Shown in pieces: positions 33,960 to 42,841 of a stretch of 64,000 nt of DNA (the first letter of the stretch is position 1; each line of letters begins with the position of its first letter). Source of the stretch: Ga0077536 sp943370145 (GTDB lineage: Bacteria; Pseudomonadota; Gammaproteobacteria; Ga0077536); NCBI GenBank assembly GCA_943370145.1, contig CALRPY020000001.1, positions 124,001 to 188,000 of the forward strand. Reading direction: 5' to 3'. The position numbers and the translations under genes were made by a program. Under the pieces are notes generated by a model. The model searched no databases. It worked only from the letters and a program-made list of their open reading frames with translations, and had not been told where the DNA came from.

Positions 33960-36260
33960 CTAGAAAGTGGTGCCGAAGGTGAATTGGAATTTCTGGATTT
34001 CGTCGAATTCTTGGTCGTTGAACGGCTGCGCGATACTAACCGAAAGCATGCCGAACGGCGATAGCCAGACACCTGAGATACCGGTCGACATGCGCAGGGA
34101 ATCGATCTCGATGTCCTCGAACGTGGTGTCGTAGACGTTACCGATATCGTAGAAGGCGGTCAGACGTACCGACTTGAATTCCTTGACAAAAGGAATCGGA
34201 AGAATCAGCTCGGCGTTGCCCACGATGGAGAAGTTGCCGCCGAGCGCGTCGCCGAAGAAGTCCTTCGGACCCAGCGAGCTTTCCTCGTAACCACGCACCG
34301 TGCGCGGGCCACCCGCGAAGAAGTTCTCGAAGAACGGGAGTTCGAACGTGTCGCCGTAGGAGTCGCCGTAACCCACCTGCGTCTTGAACAGCAGCACGTA
34401 TTCCTTGTGCAGGGGAATGAAGATGCGCGAGTCGTAATCAACCTTCCAGAATTCGAGGTCCCCGACCGGCGCGGCGATTTCGCCCCGAATCTGCTGCAGC
34501 ACACCCTTGGTGGGGAAAAGCGCGGAGTTGCGCGTGTCATACGAGAACGCGGAACTCAGGCGCAGGATGTTGAAGCTGTCACCCTCGATAAAGATGAAGC
34601 GGGCGACCTGGGGGTCGAGGAAGAACGGGTTGATGCCGATCTCCGTCGATTCGTAACTACCCGCCACGCTGATGGTGTTGTACTCCGTCAGCGGGATGCC
34701 GAAATTGACGCCGGCCGACGCAATGGTCGAGCTGAACTGCGTGACGTTGTCCAGTCGTGCACCGGCGTCGGTCTCGGAGTATCCGACCGAAAAACCGCGG
34801 CTGATGCCGTCCAGCGTCCAGAACGGATTCATGTACCCCAGGCGGAATGTGCGGTTGATTTCGCTGTTGTTGAACGCGAAATTGACGCTCTTGCCACTGC
34901 CGAGGAAGTTGTTCTGGGTGACGTTCGTATTGAAGATCAGGCCCTGTGACTGGGAGAAGCCGAGGCCCAGCATCAGGTTGCCGGACGGGCGCTCCTTCAC
35001 GGTGTAGTTGACGTCGACCTGGTCCGTGGTGCCCGGCACCGCGGGGGTCTCGACGTTGACCTCCTCGAAGTAGCCCAGGCGCTGCATCCTGACCTTGGAA
35101 CGTTCGACCTGCGCCGTGGAGATCCAGCCACCTTCCATCTGCCGCATTTCGCGGCGCATCACTTCGTCACGCGTCTTGGCGTTACCGGAGAAGTTCACGC
35201 GACGGACATAGACGCGCTGGCCCGGGTCGACGAAATAGGTCAGCGATACCTGCTTCTTTTCCTTGTCGAGCTTCGGCACCGAGTTGACGTTCGCAAAGGC
35301 GTAGCCTTCGTTGCCAAGCCTGTCGGTGATGTTCTTGCTCGTTTGCGTCGTGTCCTTGCGCGAGAACAGCATGCCCTTGCGCGTGGTCACCTGCTCGAAA
35401 AGCTGCCGCTCGTCGACGATGAGCTTGCCGGCGAGCTTGACCTCCGACAGCGTGTACTGCTCGCCTTCGGCGATGTTGATCGTGATGTAGACGTCGGCCT
35501 TGTCGGGCGTGATCGACACCTGGGTGGATTCGACATGGAAGTCGACGTAGCCATTGTCCTGGTACATCGAGCGCAGCGCTTCGAGATCGCCGCTAAGCTT
35601 CTGCTTCGAGTACTGGTCGTCTTTCGTGAACCAGCTGAGCCAGGTCGGGGTGGTCAGCTTGAACTCGCCGAGCAGTTCCTTGTCGCTGAAGACCTTGTTG
35701 CCGACGATGTTGATTTCGCGGATGCGCGCCGCTTCGCCTTCGATGATCGTGAAGGCGACCGTCAGCGAGTTGTCATCGAGAGGCGTGATCTTCGAGTCGA
35801 TTTTCACGCCGTACTTGCCGTTCGAGTAGTACTGGCGCCGGAGTTCCTGCGTGACCTTGTCGAGCTTCGATTCGTTGAACACTTCACCCTTGGCGAAGCC
35901 GATGTCACCGAGACCCTTCAGCAGCTCCTCGGTCTTGATCGCCTTGTTGCCCTTGAAGGTGATGTCCGCGATGGACTCCCGCTCGATGACTTCGACGACC
36001 AGCACGTCGCCATCGCGGTCGAGGCGCACGTCCTTGAAGAAGCCTGTCTTGAACAGCGCCCGAACCGCCTCCTGCGTGCGCTTTTCATCGATGCGGTCGC
36101 CGACGGTGATGGGCAGGTAATTGAAGACCGTGCCCGCTGAGATGCGGCGCAGTCCGTTGACCCGGATGTCGTCGACGATGAAGTCTTCCGCGATGGCTGC
36201 CTGAAACATCAGGCCCAAGGCGAGACACGCCGACCAGCGTGCAGCTTGCGATTTCCGCAT
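33960..36260 (-). CDS. bamA: Outer membrane assembly factor BamA
   Basis: 766 residues. The signal peptide (to about 24) is followed by five POTRA domains from FIVDDIRVNGLRRI; each ends in a VxFxGN-like strand (ITFKGNKAIKTEELL, VNFSGNAKTRDEVM). The 16-strand barrel holds the conserved VRGY of strand 12 (GGPRTVRGYEESSLG) and ends QFTFGTTF with the terminal Phe. It is the core of the BAM machine that inserts beta-barrel proteins. The start has an A/T-rich leader and no strong Shine-Dalgarno. It follows rseP by 37 bases. Confidence 0.97.
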   Translation of the reverse strand: MRKSQAARWSACLALGLMFQAAIAEDFIVDDIRVNGLRRISAGTVFNYLPITVGDRIDEKRTQEAVRALFKTGFFKDVRLDRDGDVLVVEVIERESIADITFKGNKAIKTEELLKGLGDIGFAKGEVFNESKLDKVTQELRRQYYSNGKYGVKIDSKITPLDDNSLTVAFTIIEGEAARIREINIVGNKVFSDKELLGEFKLTTPTWLSWFTKDDQYSKQKLSGDLEALRSMYQDNGYVDFHVESTQVSITPDKADVYITINIAEGEQYTLSEVKLAGKLIVDERQLFEQVTTRKGMLFSRKDTTQTSKNITDRLGNEGYAFANVNSVPKLDKEKKQVSLTYFVDPGQRVYVRRVNFSGNAKTRDEVMRREMRQMEGGWISTAQVERSKVRMQRLGYFEEVNVETPAVPGTTDQVDVNYTVKERPSGNLMLGLGFSQSQGLIFNTNVTQNNFLGSGKSVNFAFNNSEINRTFRLGYMNPFWTLDGISRGFSVGYSETDAGARLDNVTQFSSTIASAGVNFGIPLTEYNTISVAGSYESTEIGINPFFLDPQVARFIFIEGDSFNILRLSSAFSYDTRNSALFPTKGVLQQIRGEIAAPVGDLEFWKVDYDSRIFIPLHKEYVLLFKTQVGYGDSYGDTFELPFFENFFAGGPRTVRGYEESSLGPKDFFGDALGGNFSIVGNAELILPIPFVKEFKSVRLTAFYDIGNVYDTTFEDIEIDSLRMSTGISGVWLSPFGMLSVSIAQPFNDQEFDEIQKFQFTFGTTF

Positions 36261-36297
36261 TATTTGAATTTTATTTTCGAGGGCTGACCAGCGTTGT

Positions 36298-37665
36298 TCA
36301 AAGGATGCGCATGATGTCGTTGAAGATTGCGAGCCCCATCAATCCCAAGAGGAACATCAGCCCGATATGCTGTCCATAGAGTTGGATAGCTTCCGGCACC
36401 GGCTTTCTTATCATGAATTCTATCAGGTAATACATCAAGTGTCCGCCGTCGAGCATTGGAATCGGCAAGAGATTCAGGACGGCAAGGCTCACGCTGACCA
36501 GGCCCAGGAACTCGAGAAAACGAGACGGACCGAGCTTCGCCGACTCACCGGCGAACTGCGCGATGCTGATGGGACCGCTGAGGTTCTCGACCGATGCATC
36601 GCCGAGCACCATGTTGCGCATGAACTTGAGTGTCGTGACCGTGACATCGGCCGTCCGCTCAAAGGCCCGGAGCGCGGCAAGCCCGGGCGCATAGCGTTCC
36701 TCGGCGGTTGCGACCTGCTCCGGCGCGGTTTCAAACGGCGCGACTTCGGCGCCGATGCGCCCGACCAAACGGCCGTCGACTTCGCTGGAGCGTGGCACCA
36801 TGGTGAGGGCGAGTTCCTTACCCTGCCGCTCGACCACGACCTCCAGACGCTGGCCCGCATTCAGACGAATCCGCTCGACCCAGCCGAGCCAGTCGTCTAC
36901 CGGTTCGCCCTGCAGGCGCACGATGCGATCGCCAGGCGCGAGACCGGCCTCCTCTGCCGCTTCGCCGGCGACGAGCTTGCCGATCACCGGCGGGATCTTC
37001 GGGCGGCGCGGGGCAAAGCCGAGCTTTGAAAAGAATTCCCCGCGCGAGAGGTCGTCCACGGACAGCTGGCCGAGATCCAGGGTGACCGTGCGCGCGTCGC
37101 CCTGCTCGCCCCTCACCTCGAGACGTACCGCCTGCTCATCTAGGATCGCGGCAATCGCCGTCGACATCACGTTGTCCCAGATTGCCGTTTCGCGACCATC
37201 GACGGCGACGATTTCGTCGCCCGGAAGCAGCCCGCTGCGGGCCGCGACGCCGTCGGGGCTCACCTCGCCGACGAACGGGCGGGCGCCGGTCACGCCGGCC
37301 ATGAACATCAACCAGTAGACGAGCAGAGCGAGCAGAAAATTGGCCACTGGCCCGGCGGCGACGATGGCAAAGCGCCGTGACAGGGGCTGGGTGTTGAAAG
37401 CCCGCGCCCGTTCAGCGGGCGCCACCGGCCCTTCGCGCTCGTCGAGCATCTTGACGTAACCACCCAGCGGGATCGCAGCGATGACGAATTCGGTGGCATC
37501 GGGGCCAAATCGGCGCTGCCAGAGGGGGCGCCCGAAACCGAGGGAAAAGCGCAGGATGCGGACGCCAGCGCGCCTCGCGACCCAGTAGTGGCCGAACTCG
37601 TGGATTGTCACGAGCACGCCCAGGGCCACGATGAAGGACACCAGGGTCTGCAGCATTCCGCTCAC
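36298..37665 (-). CDS. rseP: RIP metalloprotease RseP
   Basis: 455 residues. H22, E23 and H26 in VTIHEFGHYWVARR are the zinc site of this site-2 protease family, and the third ligand lies in LNLLPIPMLDGGHL near residue 400. Two periplasmic PDZ domains lie between (one with LLPGDEIVAVDG, the other with APGDRIVRLQGEPV). Four membrane helices are predicted. It cleaves the anti-sigma factor RseA in the envelope-stress response and clears signal-peptide remnants. It overlaps dxr by 4 bases. Confidence 0.97.
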   Translation of the reverse strand: MSGMLQTLVSFIVALGVLVTIHEFGHYWVARRAGVRILRFSLGFGRPLWQRRFGPDATEFVIAAIPLGGYVKMLDEREGPVAPAERARAFNTQPLSRRFAIVAAGPVANFLLALLVYWLMFMAGVTGARPFVGEVSPDGVAARSGLLPGDEIVAVDGRETAIWDNVMSTAIAAILDEQAVRLEVRGEQGDARTVTLDLGQLSVDDLSRGEFFSKLGFAPRRPKIPPVIGKLVAGEAAEEAGLAPGDRIVRLQGEPVDDWLGWVERIRLNAGQRLEVVVERQGKELALTMVPRSSEVDGRLVGRIGAEVAPFETAPEQVATAEERYAPGLAALRAFERTADVTVTTLKFMRNMVLGDASVENLSGPISIAQFAGESAKLGPSRFLEFLGLVSVSLAVLNLLPIPMLDGGHLMYYLIEFMIRKPVPEAIQLYGQHIGLMFLLGLMGLAIFNDIMRIL

Positions 37666-38843
37666 CTGGCCAACTTTCTCATCAGCCCGCCGGCCGTTTC
37701 GCGGGCTCGCCTGTCCTCGTCCAGGATGACCTCGAGGTCATCCGCGGGACGCGACGCGAGGGCGGACAGGGCGCCCTCCACCACTGCGGCAATGCTGGGA
37801 AAGCGGATGCGGCCATCGAGGAACGCGGCAACCGCCTCTTCGTTCGCCGCGTTCAATATCGTCGGCGCCGTGCCGCCGGCACTCATGGCCTCGCGCGCGA
37901 GGCGCAGGCTCGGGAAGCGGCGACTGTCCGGTTCCTCGAAATCCAGCTTGCGCACATCGAACAGGTTCAGCTGGGCGACGCCGGAATCCACCCGCTCGGG
38001 CCAGGCGAGCGAATAGGCAATCGGCGTCCTCATGTCGGGGTTGCCGAGCTGTGCGAGGACCGAACCGTCGACATATTCAACCATCGAATGTATGACGCTC
38101 TGGGGGTGGACCACGACCTCGACGACATCCTGGGACGTGCCGAACAGCCAGCACGCCTCGATGATCTCGAGTCCCTTGTTCATCATCGTTGCCGAATCGA
38201 CCGAGATCTTGCGCCCCATCACCCACTTCGGGTGGGCGCAGGCCTCGTCCGGTGTGACCTCTTCGAGATCCCGGAGTTCGCGTGTGCGAAACGGGCCGCC
38301 CGAAGCCGTCAACAGGATGCGCCGGACGCCGACGGATGGCAGCCCGCGCTGGAAGCCCGGCGGCATGCACTGGAACACGGCATTGTGTTCGCTGTCGATA
38401 GGCAGGAGTTCGGCACCGGACTCGCGCACGGCATTCATGAAAAGCGCCCCGGACATCACGAGTGATTCCTTGTTCGCAAGCATCACGCGCTTGCCCGCGC
38501 GGGCAGCGGCGAGATTGGGCAGCAGCCCTGCGGCGCCCACGATCCCGGCCATGACGTAGTCGACATCGGCATGACTGGAAATGTCGACCAGCGCTTCGGC
38601 GCCGGCAAGGACCTCGGTCCGCAGGCCGGCGTCCCTGACCTGTCGCTGCAGTTCGCCAGCCGCGTCATGCTCGACCATGACCGCGTAGCGCGGACGCCAG
38701 GCGCGACACTGTTCGAGCAGTCCTGCAACGTTGCGGTTGGCTGACAGCGCGAACACCTCGTAGCGGTCAGGGTGGCGGCCAATCACATCCAGCGTGTTGA
38801 CGCCGATGGTGCCGGTCGAACCGAGAATGGTGACTGCGTTCAT
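37662..38843 (-). CDS. dxr: 1-deoxy-D-xylulose-5-phosphate reductoisomerase
   Basis: 393 residues from ATG 38843 (MNAVTILGSTGTIGVNTLDVI), with the NADPH site GSTGTIG at 8-14. Other family motifs are VMLANKESLVMSG, LLPIDSEHNAVFQC and LTASGGPFRTRE, which bind metal and substrate. It catalyses the committed step of the MEP isoprenoid pathway. Products feed UppS a few genes away. It overlaps both cdsA and rseP by 4 bases, so these are one translationally coupled block. Confidence 0.97.
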   Translation of the reverse strand: MNAVTILGSTGTIGVNTLDVIGRHPDRYEVFALSANRNVAGLLEQCRAWRPRYAVMVEHDAAGELQRQVRDAGLRTEVLAGAEALVDISSHADVDYVMAGIVGAAGLLPNLAAARAGKRVMLANKESLVMSGALFMNAVRESGAELLPIDSEHNAVFQCMPPGFQRGLPSVGVRRILLTASGGPFRTRELRDLEEVTPDEACAHPKWVMGRKISVDSATMMNKGLEIIEACWLFGTSQDVVEVVVHPQSVIHSMVEYVDGSVLAQLGNPDMRTPIAYSLAWPERVDSGVAQLNLFDVRKLDFEEPDSRRFPSLRLAREAMSAGGTAPTILNAANEEAVAAFLDGRIRFPSIAAVVEGALSALASRPADDLEVILDEDRRARETAGGLMRKLAR

Positions 38844-39676
38844 GTACGTATTACCAACAAGATCATTCCCCAATAAAACAGAGGCGCGGCGGCTGTCAGG
38901 CTGTCGACGCGGTCGAGAACACCACCATGCCCGGGGAGTATGGTACCGCTGTCCTTGACGCCCGCATGGCGCTTGAGCTGGCTTTCGAACAGGTCACCGA
39001 CCACCGAGGCGAGGACGGTGACCACGCACAAGCCGCAGAAAATCATCAACAGCGGCGCCGAGTAACCCTTCGCCAAACCCAGTGGCACGGCAACGAGCGG
39101 CGCCGCGGCCAGCGCGCCGAGCACACCCGCCCAGGTCTTGCCCGGGCTCACGCGGGGCGCGAGCCGGCGTCGCCCCCAGCGGCGACCGCAAAAATAGGCC
39201 GCCGTGTCCGCGAGCCACACCAGCGCCAGCAGGCCCAGCAGCAGGTGCGGGTCTGCCGCCTTCAACCACAGCAGGCTGAGCCACAGCGGCACGAGAACGA
39301 GCCACCCCAGGATACCGAGCGCAACCGGTGATGTGGGCAGGACCGTGCGCCCCCGCTCGGCCAGGCAGACCGAGACCAGGGCGGCCACCCAACCGCCGGC
39401 CACCAGCATCAGCACTGCGCGCTGCGCAGCCGGTTCGCGCAAACCGAACCACAGGGCAACCGCGATCAGGACAGTGCACATGACGTAGCCGGCGCGCGCC
39501 GGCAGCGTGACCCAGCCGGACAGCTGGCCCCACTCCAGCGCGGCCAGGGCGAGAAAGATGGCGAGGACCGCAGCGAAAAGCAGCATGTTGCCGAACAGCG
39601 CCAGCAACACGAGCGCGCTGCCCAACAGCCCCGCTGTCATCAGGCGGGCGCGCAAGCCGCCCGGCTTCGACGCCAT
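38840..39676 (-). CDS. cdsA: Phosphatidate cytidylyltransferase
   Basis: 278 residues from ATG 39676 (MASKPGGLRARLM); an N-terminal extension of 26 residues is open but looks unrelated. Seven or eight transmembrane helices are predicted. The C-terminal signature SQLKRHAGVKDSGTILPGHGGVLDRVDSL (shown in family form S-x-x-KR-x4-KD-x5-PGHGG-x2-DR-x-DS) is complete. It makes CDP-diacylglycerol for phospholipids. It overlaps dxr by 4 bases and follows uppS by 28. Confidence 0.95.
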   Translation of the reverse strand: MASKPGGLRARLMTAGLLGSALVLLALFGNMLLFAAVLAIFLALAALEWGQLSGWVTLPARAGYVMCTVLIAVALWFGLREPAAQRAVLMLVAGGWVAALVSVCLAERGRTVLPTSPVALGILGWLVLVPLWLSLLWLKAADPHLLLGLLALVWLADTAAYFCGRRWGRRRLAPRVSPGKTWAGVLGALAAAPLVAVPLGLAKGYSAPLLMIFCGLCVVTVLASVVGDLFESQLKRHAGVKDSGTILPGHGGVLDRVDSLTAAAPLFYWGMILLVIRT

Positions 39677-39704
39677 TGAAGACTTGACCGCCCCCTCGGA
39701 CAGG

Positions 39705-40481
39705 TCAGGACGTGCCAAGACGTTGGGCCGCGGCCGCCGGGGCCGCCTGTTCAACCTGCTCGCCCGTCATGCCGAATCGGCGTTGGCGGCGAGCAAAGCT
39801 TTCCAGGGCCACGTCGAACTGAGTCCGGTCGAAATCGGGCCACAGGCAGTCGGTGAAATGAAGTTCGGTGTAGGCAAGCTGCCACAGCAGGTAGTTGCTG
39901 ATGCGCTGTTCCCCGCCCGAGCGAATGAACAGGTCGGGTTCCGGCGCATCACTTAGACAGAGCTGCGCACCGAGCAGCTCCGGCGTGATGTTCTCGGGTT
40001 CGAGGCGGCCGGCGCGCACCTCCTCGGCCAGCCGGCGCGCGCCTTCGGTGATGTCCCAGCGGCCGCCGTAGTTGGCAGCGATCACGAGCGTCAACCGCGA
40101 ATTGGCGGCGGTGGCCGCCTCGGCGTCGAGGATCGCTCGCTGCAGCTTGGGAGGGAATGCACCGCGCTCGCCGATCACCCGCAAGCGGATGCCGTTTTCG
40201 TGCAGGCGCTGCACCTCCTGCTCGAGGGCGTGGACGAAGAGGTCCATCAGCAGCCGCACCTCGGTCGGGGGACGCCGCCAGTTCTCGCTGCTGAAGGCGA
40301 ACAGCGTGAGGTAATCGATGCCCAGTTCCGCGCAGCGTTCGACGATGGCCCGCACGTTCTCGACGCCGGCCCGGTGCCCCGCGATTCGGGGCAGTTGCCG
40401 ACGGCGGGCCCAGCGCCCATTGCCGTCCATGATGATTGCCACGTGGCGGGGAAGCACGCTGTCCATGGAATTGCGGCGCAT
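39705..40481 (-). CDS. uppS: Isoprenyl transferase, undecaprenyl diphosphate synthase
   Basis: 258 residues. The catalytic Asp is in HVAIIMDGNGRWARRR, and HRAGVENVR, TLFAFSSENWRRP and DLFIRSGGEQRISNYLLWQLAYTEL (split by family blocks) are all present. It builds C55 diphosphate, the lipid carrier for peptidoglycan and LPS O-antigen. Its ATG shares one base with the frr stop (TGATG), so it is coupled to frr. Confidence 0.97.
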   Translation of the reverse strand: MRRNSMDSVLPRHVAIIMDGNGRWARRRQLPRIAGHRAGVENVRAIVERCAELGIDYLTLFAFSSENWRRPPTEVRLLMDLFVHALEQEVQRLHENGIRLRVIGERGAFPPKLQRAILDAEAATAANSRLTLVIAANYGGRWDITEGARRLAEEVRAGRLEPENITPELLGAQLCLSDAPEPDLFIRSGGEQRISNYLLWQLAYTELHFTDCLWPDFDRTQFDVALESFARRQRRFGMTGEQVEQAAPAAAAQRLGTS

Positions 40482-41038
40482 CAGACCGACATGATTTCCT
40501 GTTCTTTCGCCGCGAAGGCCTCGTCGATCTTCTTGATGTGCGCGTCCGTCAGCTTCTGCACCTCGTCCTGGCCGCGGCGCTCCTCGTCCTCAGCGATTTT
40601 CTTTTCCTTGAGCAGGCCCTTGAGATCCGACATCGCATCACGGCGGATATTCCGCACGGCGACCTTCGCCTGCTCGGCTTCGCCCTTGATCACCTTGACC
40701 AGGTCACGCCGGCGCTGCTCGGTCAGCGGCGGCAGGGGAATGCGCATCACGGTGCCCGCCGTATTGGGATTGAGGCCGAGCTCCGACTCCAGGATCGCGC
40801 GCTCGATTGCCGACACCATCGCCTTGTCCCAGGCGGTGACGACCAGCGTGCGCGCATCTTCGATCGTCACGTTTGCCGCCTTGGTCACCGGCGTCTGGGT
40901 GCCGTAGTAATCGACGGTGATGTGGTCCAGGAGGCTCGGGTGGGCACGCCCCGTGCGAATCTTGAGCAATTCCAGCTTGAAGGACGCGATGGTCTTGTCC
41001 ATCCGGGTGCCCGTGTCTTTGATGAGATCTTGCAGCAT
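40481..41038 (-). CDS. frr: Ribosome recycling factor
   Basis: 185 residues, exactly the family length. It begins MLQDLIKDTGTRMDKTIASF; RTGRAHPSLLDHI and PLPPLTEQRRRDLVK are core motifs of the tRNA-shaped factor. With EF-G it splits post-termination ribosomes. It sits 4 bases after pyrH in the conserved rpsB-tsf-pyrH-frr order. Confidence 0.97.
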   Translation of the reverse strand: MLQDLIKDTGTRMDKTIASFKLELLKIRTGRAHPSLLDHITVDYYGTQTPVTKAANVTIEDARTLVVTAWDKAMVSAIERAILESELGLNPNTAGTVMRIPLPPLTEQRRRDLVKVIKGEAEQAKVAVRNIRRDAMSDLKGLLKEKKIAEDEERRGQDEVQKLTDAHIKKIDEAFAAKEQEIMSV

Positions 41039-41042
41039 TGGT

Positions 41043-41786
41043 CTAATCCGCCGTTGTTACGAGGGTTCCCACGTCTTCGCCGAGCGCGGCGCGCACGAAG
41101 GCGCCAGGTTGCGTCATGTCAACGACGCGCAGGGGCATGTGATTGTCACGGCACAGCACCACCGCGGTCGCATCCATCACCGCGAGCTTCTGATCGAGCA
41201 CCGCGTCATAGTCGAGGCGGACGTATCGCCGCGCATTCGGGTCCTTGGCTGGATCGGCAGAGTACACACCGTCCACCTTGGTTGCCTTGATCATGAGTTC
41301 GGCGCCGATTTCGATGGCGCGCAGGCTTGCCGCGGAATCCGTGGTGAAAAACGGGTTGCCGGTGCCGGCCGCCAGCACGACGACGCGCCCCTTTTCGAGA
41401 TGGCGTATCGCACGTCGGCGGATGTAGTCCTCGCAGACCTGGTTGATCTTGATGGCGGACATGACGCGGGCGTGGAGGCCCTGGCGCTCGAGTGCGTCCT
41501 GGATGGCGATCGCGTTGATCACCGTCGCGAGCATGCCCATCTGGTCGGCCGAGACGCGATCCATGCCCTTGGCCGCGAGACCGGCGCCGCGAAAGATATT
41601 GCCGCCGCCGATCACGACCCCAACCTGCACGCCGTGCTCGATGAGGTCCTTTATTTCACTGGCGATCCGGTGCAGCACCGCCGGATCGATACCGTAATCC
41701 TCGCCTCCCATCAAAGCTTCGCCGCTGAGCTTGATGAGTACCCGGTTATACCGGTTTTTCCTGACAGTGTCGGACGTCACGTGCAC
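41043..41786 (-). CDS. pyrH: UMP kinase
   Basis: 247 residues. The start is a GTG at 41786 with AGGA 4 bases upstream; a second GTG two codons later is possible. YNRVLIKLSGEALMGG, VVIGGGNIFRG and the ATP-site region VLAAGTGNPFFTTDSAASLRA (two blocks) are typical of this amino-acid-kinase-fold enzyme. It phosphorylates UMP to UDP, the precursor of UTP and of UDP-sugars. It is separated from tsf by 111 bases with a hairpin. Confidence 0.96.
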   Translation of the reverse strand: MHVTSDTVRKNRYNRVLIKLSGEALMGGEDYGIDPAVLHRIASEIKDLIEHGVQVGVVIGGGNIFRGAGLAAKGMDRVSADQMGMLATVINAIAIQDALERQGLHARVMSAIKINQVCEDYIRRRAIRHLEKGRVVVLAAGTGNPFFTTDSAASLRAIEIGAELMIKATKVDGVYSADPAKDPNARRYVRLDYDAVLDQKLAVMDATAVVLCRDNHMPLRVVDMTQPGAFVRAALGEDVGTLVTTAD

Positions 41787-41810
41787 AGTTCCTAGGCTGA
41801 ATGGCGCGGC

Positions 41811-41831
41811 GCGGCGGCCGGAAGCCGCCGC
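41811..41831. repeat. Hairpin between tsf and pyrH
   Basis: A perfect 8-bp inverted repeat (GCGGCGGC, 5-nt loop, GCCGCCGC) lies in the 111-base tsf-pyrH gap. No T-run follows on the minus strand. It may act as an attenuator or as an RNA end stabiliser. Confidence 0.45.
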
Positions 41832-41897
41832 TTGGGAGAAATCAGCCGGCCCGCCTGCATCCTCGCGTGCGGGACCGGCCGTCCATGTGCTCGCGGC

Positions 41898-42779
41898 TCA
41901 GCTGTCGGCACCGCGCGCCTGGGCCATGACTTCCTCGGCGAAGTTGACCTCTTTCTTCTCGATACCCTCGCCCACTTCATAGCGGGTGAATGCCCGGACC
42001 GAACCATCCTTGCCCAGCAGCTTGCCGACCGTGGTGTCCGGATCCTTGACGAAGGGCTGCCCGAGCAGCGTGATTTCGCCGACGAACTTGCGCATCTGGC
42101 CGACGATCATCTTTTCGATGATTTCCGGCGGCTTGCCGCTGGTGGCGGCCTGGGCGAGCCTGATCTCCTTCTCCTTGGCGATCAGCGCCGGCGGGACATC
42201 GCTCTCCGCGATGCAGACCGGGTTCGACGCGGCGATGTGCATGGCGATGTCCTTCGCCATTTCCTGCGGGGCGCCCACCAGCTCCACCAGCACACCGATG
42301 CGCTTGCCATGCCGGTAGGCCCCGATACGGCCATCCGACGTGGTGCGCAGTTCGAAGCGACGCACGGAGATGTTCTCGCCGATTTTTAGAATCAACTGCT
42401 GGCGTGCGGCTTCGACGGTTTCAGTCGAGCCGTCCAGCGTCGCGGCGGACAGGGCCTCGACATCGGCCGGACGGGCCTGGAGGACCGTTCGCGCCACTGC
42501 GTCGGCAAATGCCGCGAAATTGGGCTCATTGGCGGCGAAGTCGGTCTCGGAATTGACCTCCACCAGGGCGGCTACGCCGTCACCTTCAGCAATGACCACC
42601 GCGCCTTCGGCGGCGATACGGCCCGCCTTCTTTGCGGCCTTTGCCGCGCCGGACTTGCGCAGGTGCTCGAGGGCAGCCTCGAGGTCGCCGTTCGTGGCCA
42701 CCAACGCATTCTTGCATTCCATCATTCCGGCGCCGGACCGCTCGCGCAGTTCCTTCACCGCCGCTGCACTAATCTGCAT
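41898..42779 (-). CDS. tsf: Elongation factor Ts
   Basis: 293 residues from ATG 42779 with GGAG upstream. The N-terminal UBA-like domain MQISAAAVKELRERSGAGMMECKNAL (given as the two parts before and after GAG) binds EF-Tu, and the core has the EVNSETDFAANEP motif with the Asp-Phe that opens the nucleotide site. It recycles EF-Tu-GDP. It is the second gene of the rpsB operon, after a strong intergenic hairpin. Confidence 0.97.
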   Translation of the reverse strand: MQISAAAVKELRERSGAGMMECKNALVATNGDLEAALEHLRKSGAAKAAKKAGRIAAEGAVVIAEGDGVAALVEVNSETDFAANEPNFAAFADAVARTVLQARPADVEALSAATLDGSTETVEAARQQLILKIGENISVRRFELRTTSDGRIGAYRHGKRIGVLVELVGAPQEMAKDIAMHIAASNPVCIAESDVPPALIAKEKEIRLAQAATSGKPPEIIEKMIVGQMRKFVGEITLLGQPFVKDPDTTVGKLLGKDGSVRAFTRYEVGEGIEKKEVNFAEEVMAQARGADS

Positions 42780-42798
42780 CTGTATATTTCTCCAGCAG

Positions 42799-42829
42799 GC
42801 CCCGCCCATCCGAGCCGGACGGGCGGGGC
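42799..42829 (-). terminator. Intergenic rpsB-tsf hairpin (probable attenuator)
   Basis: A 9-bp perfect outer stem (42799-42807 with 42821-42829) and a 4-bp inner stem (TCCG/CGGA) are separated by one mismatch. It is located just after the rpsB stop. No T-run follows, so it should attenuate or stabilise rather than end transcription; E. coli also has an rpsB-tsf intergenic structure. Confidence 0.5.
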
Positions 42830-42841
42830 ATCGTCGGTAAC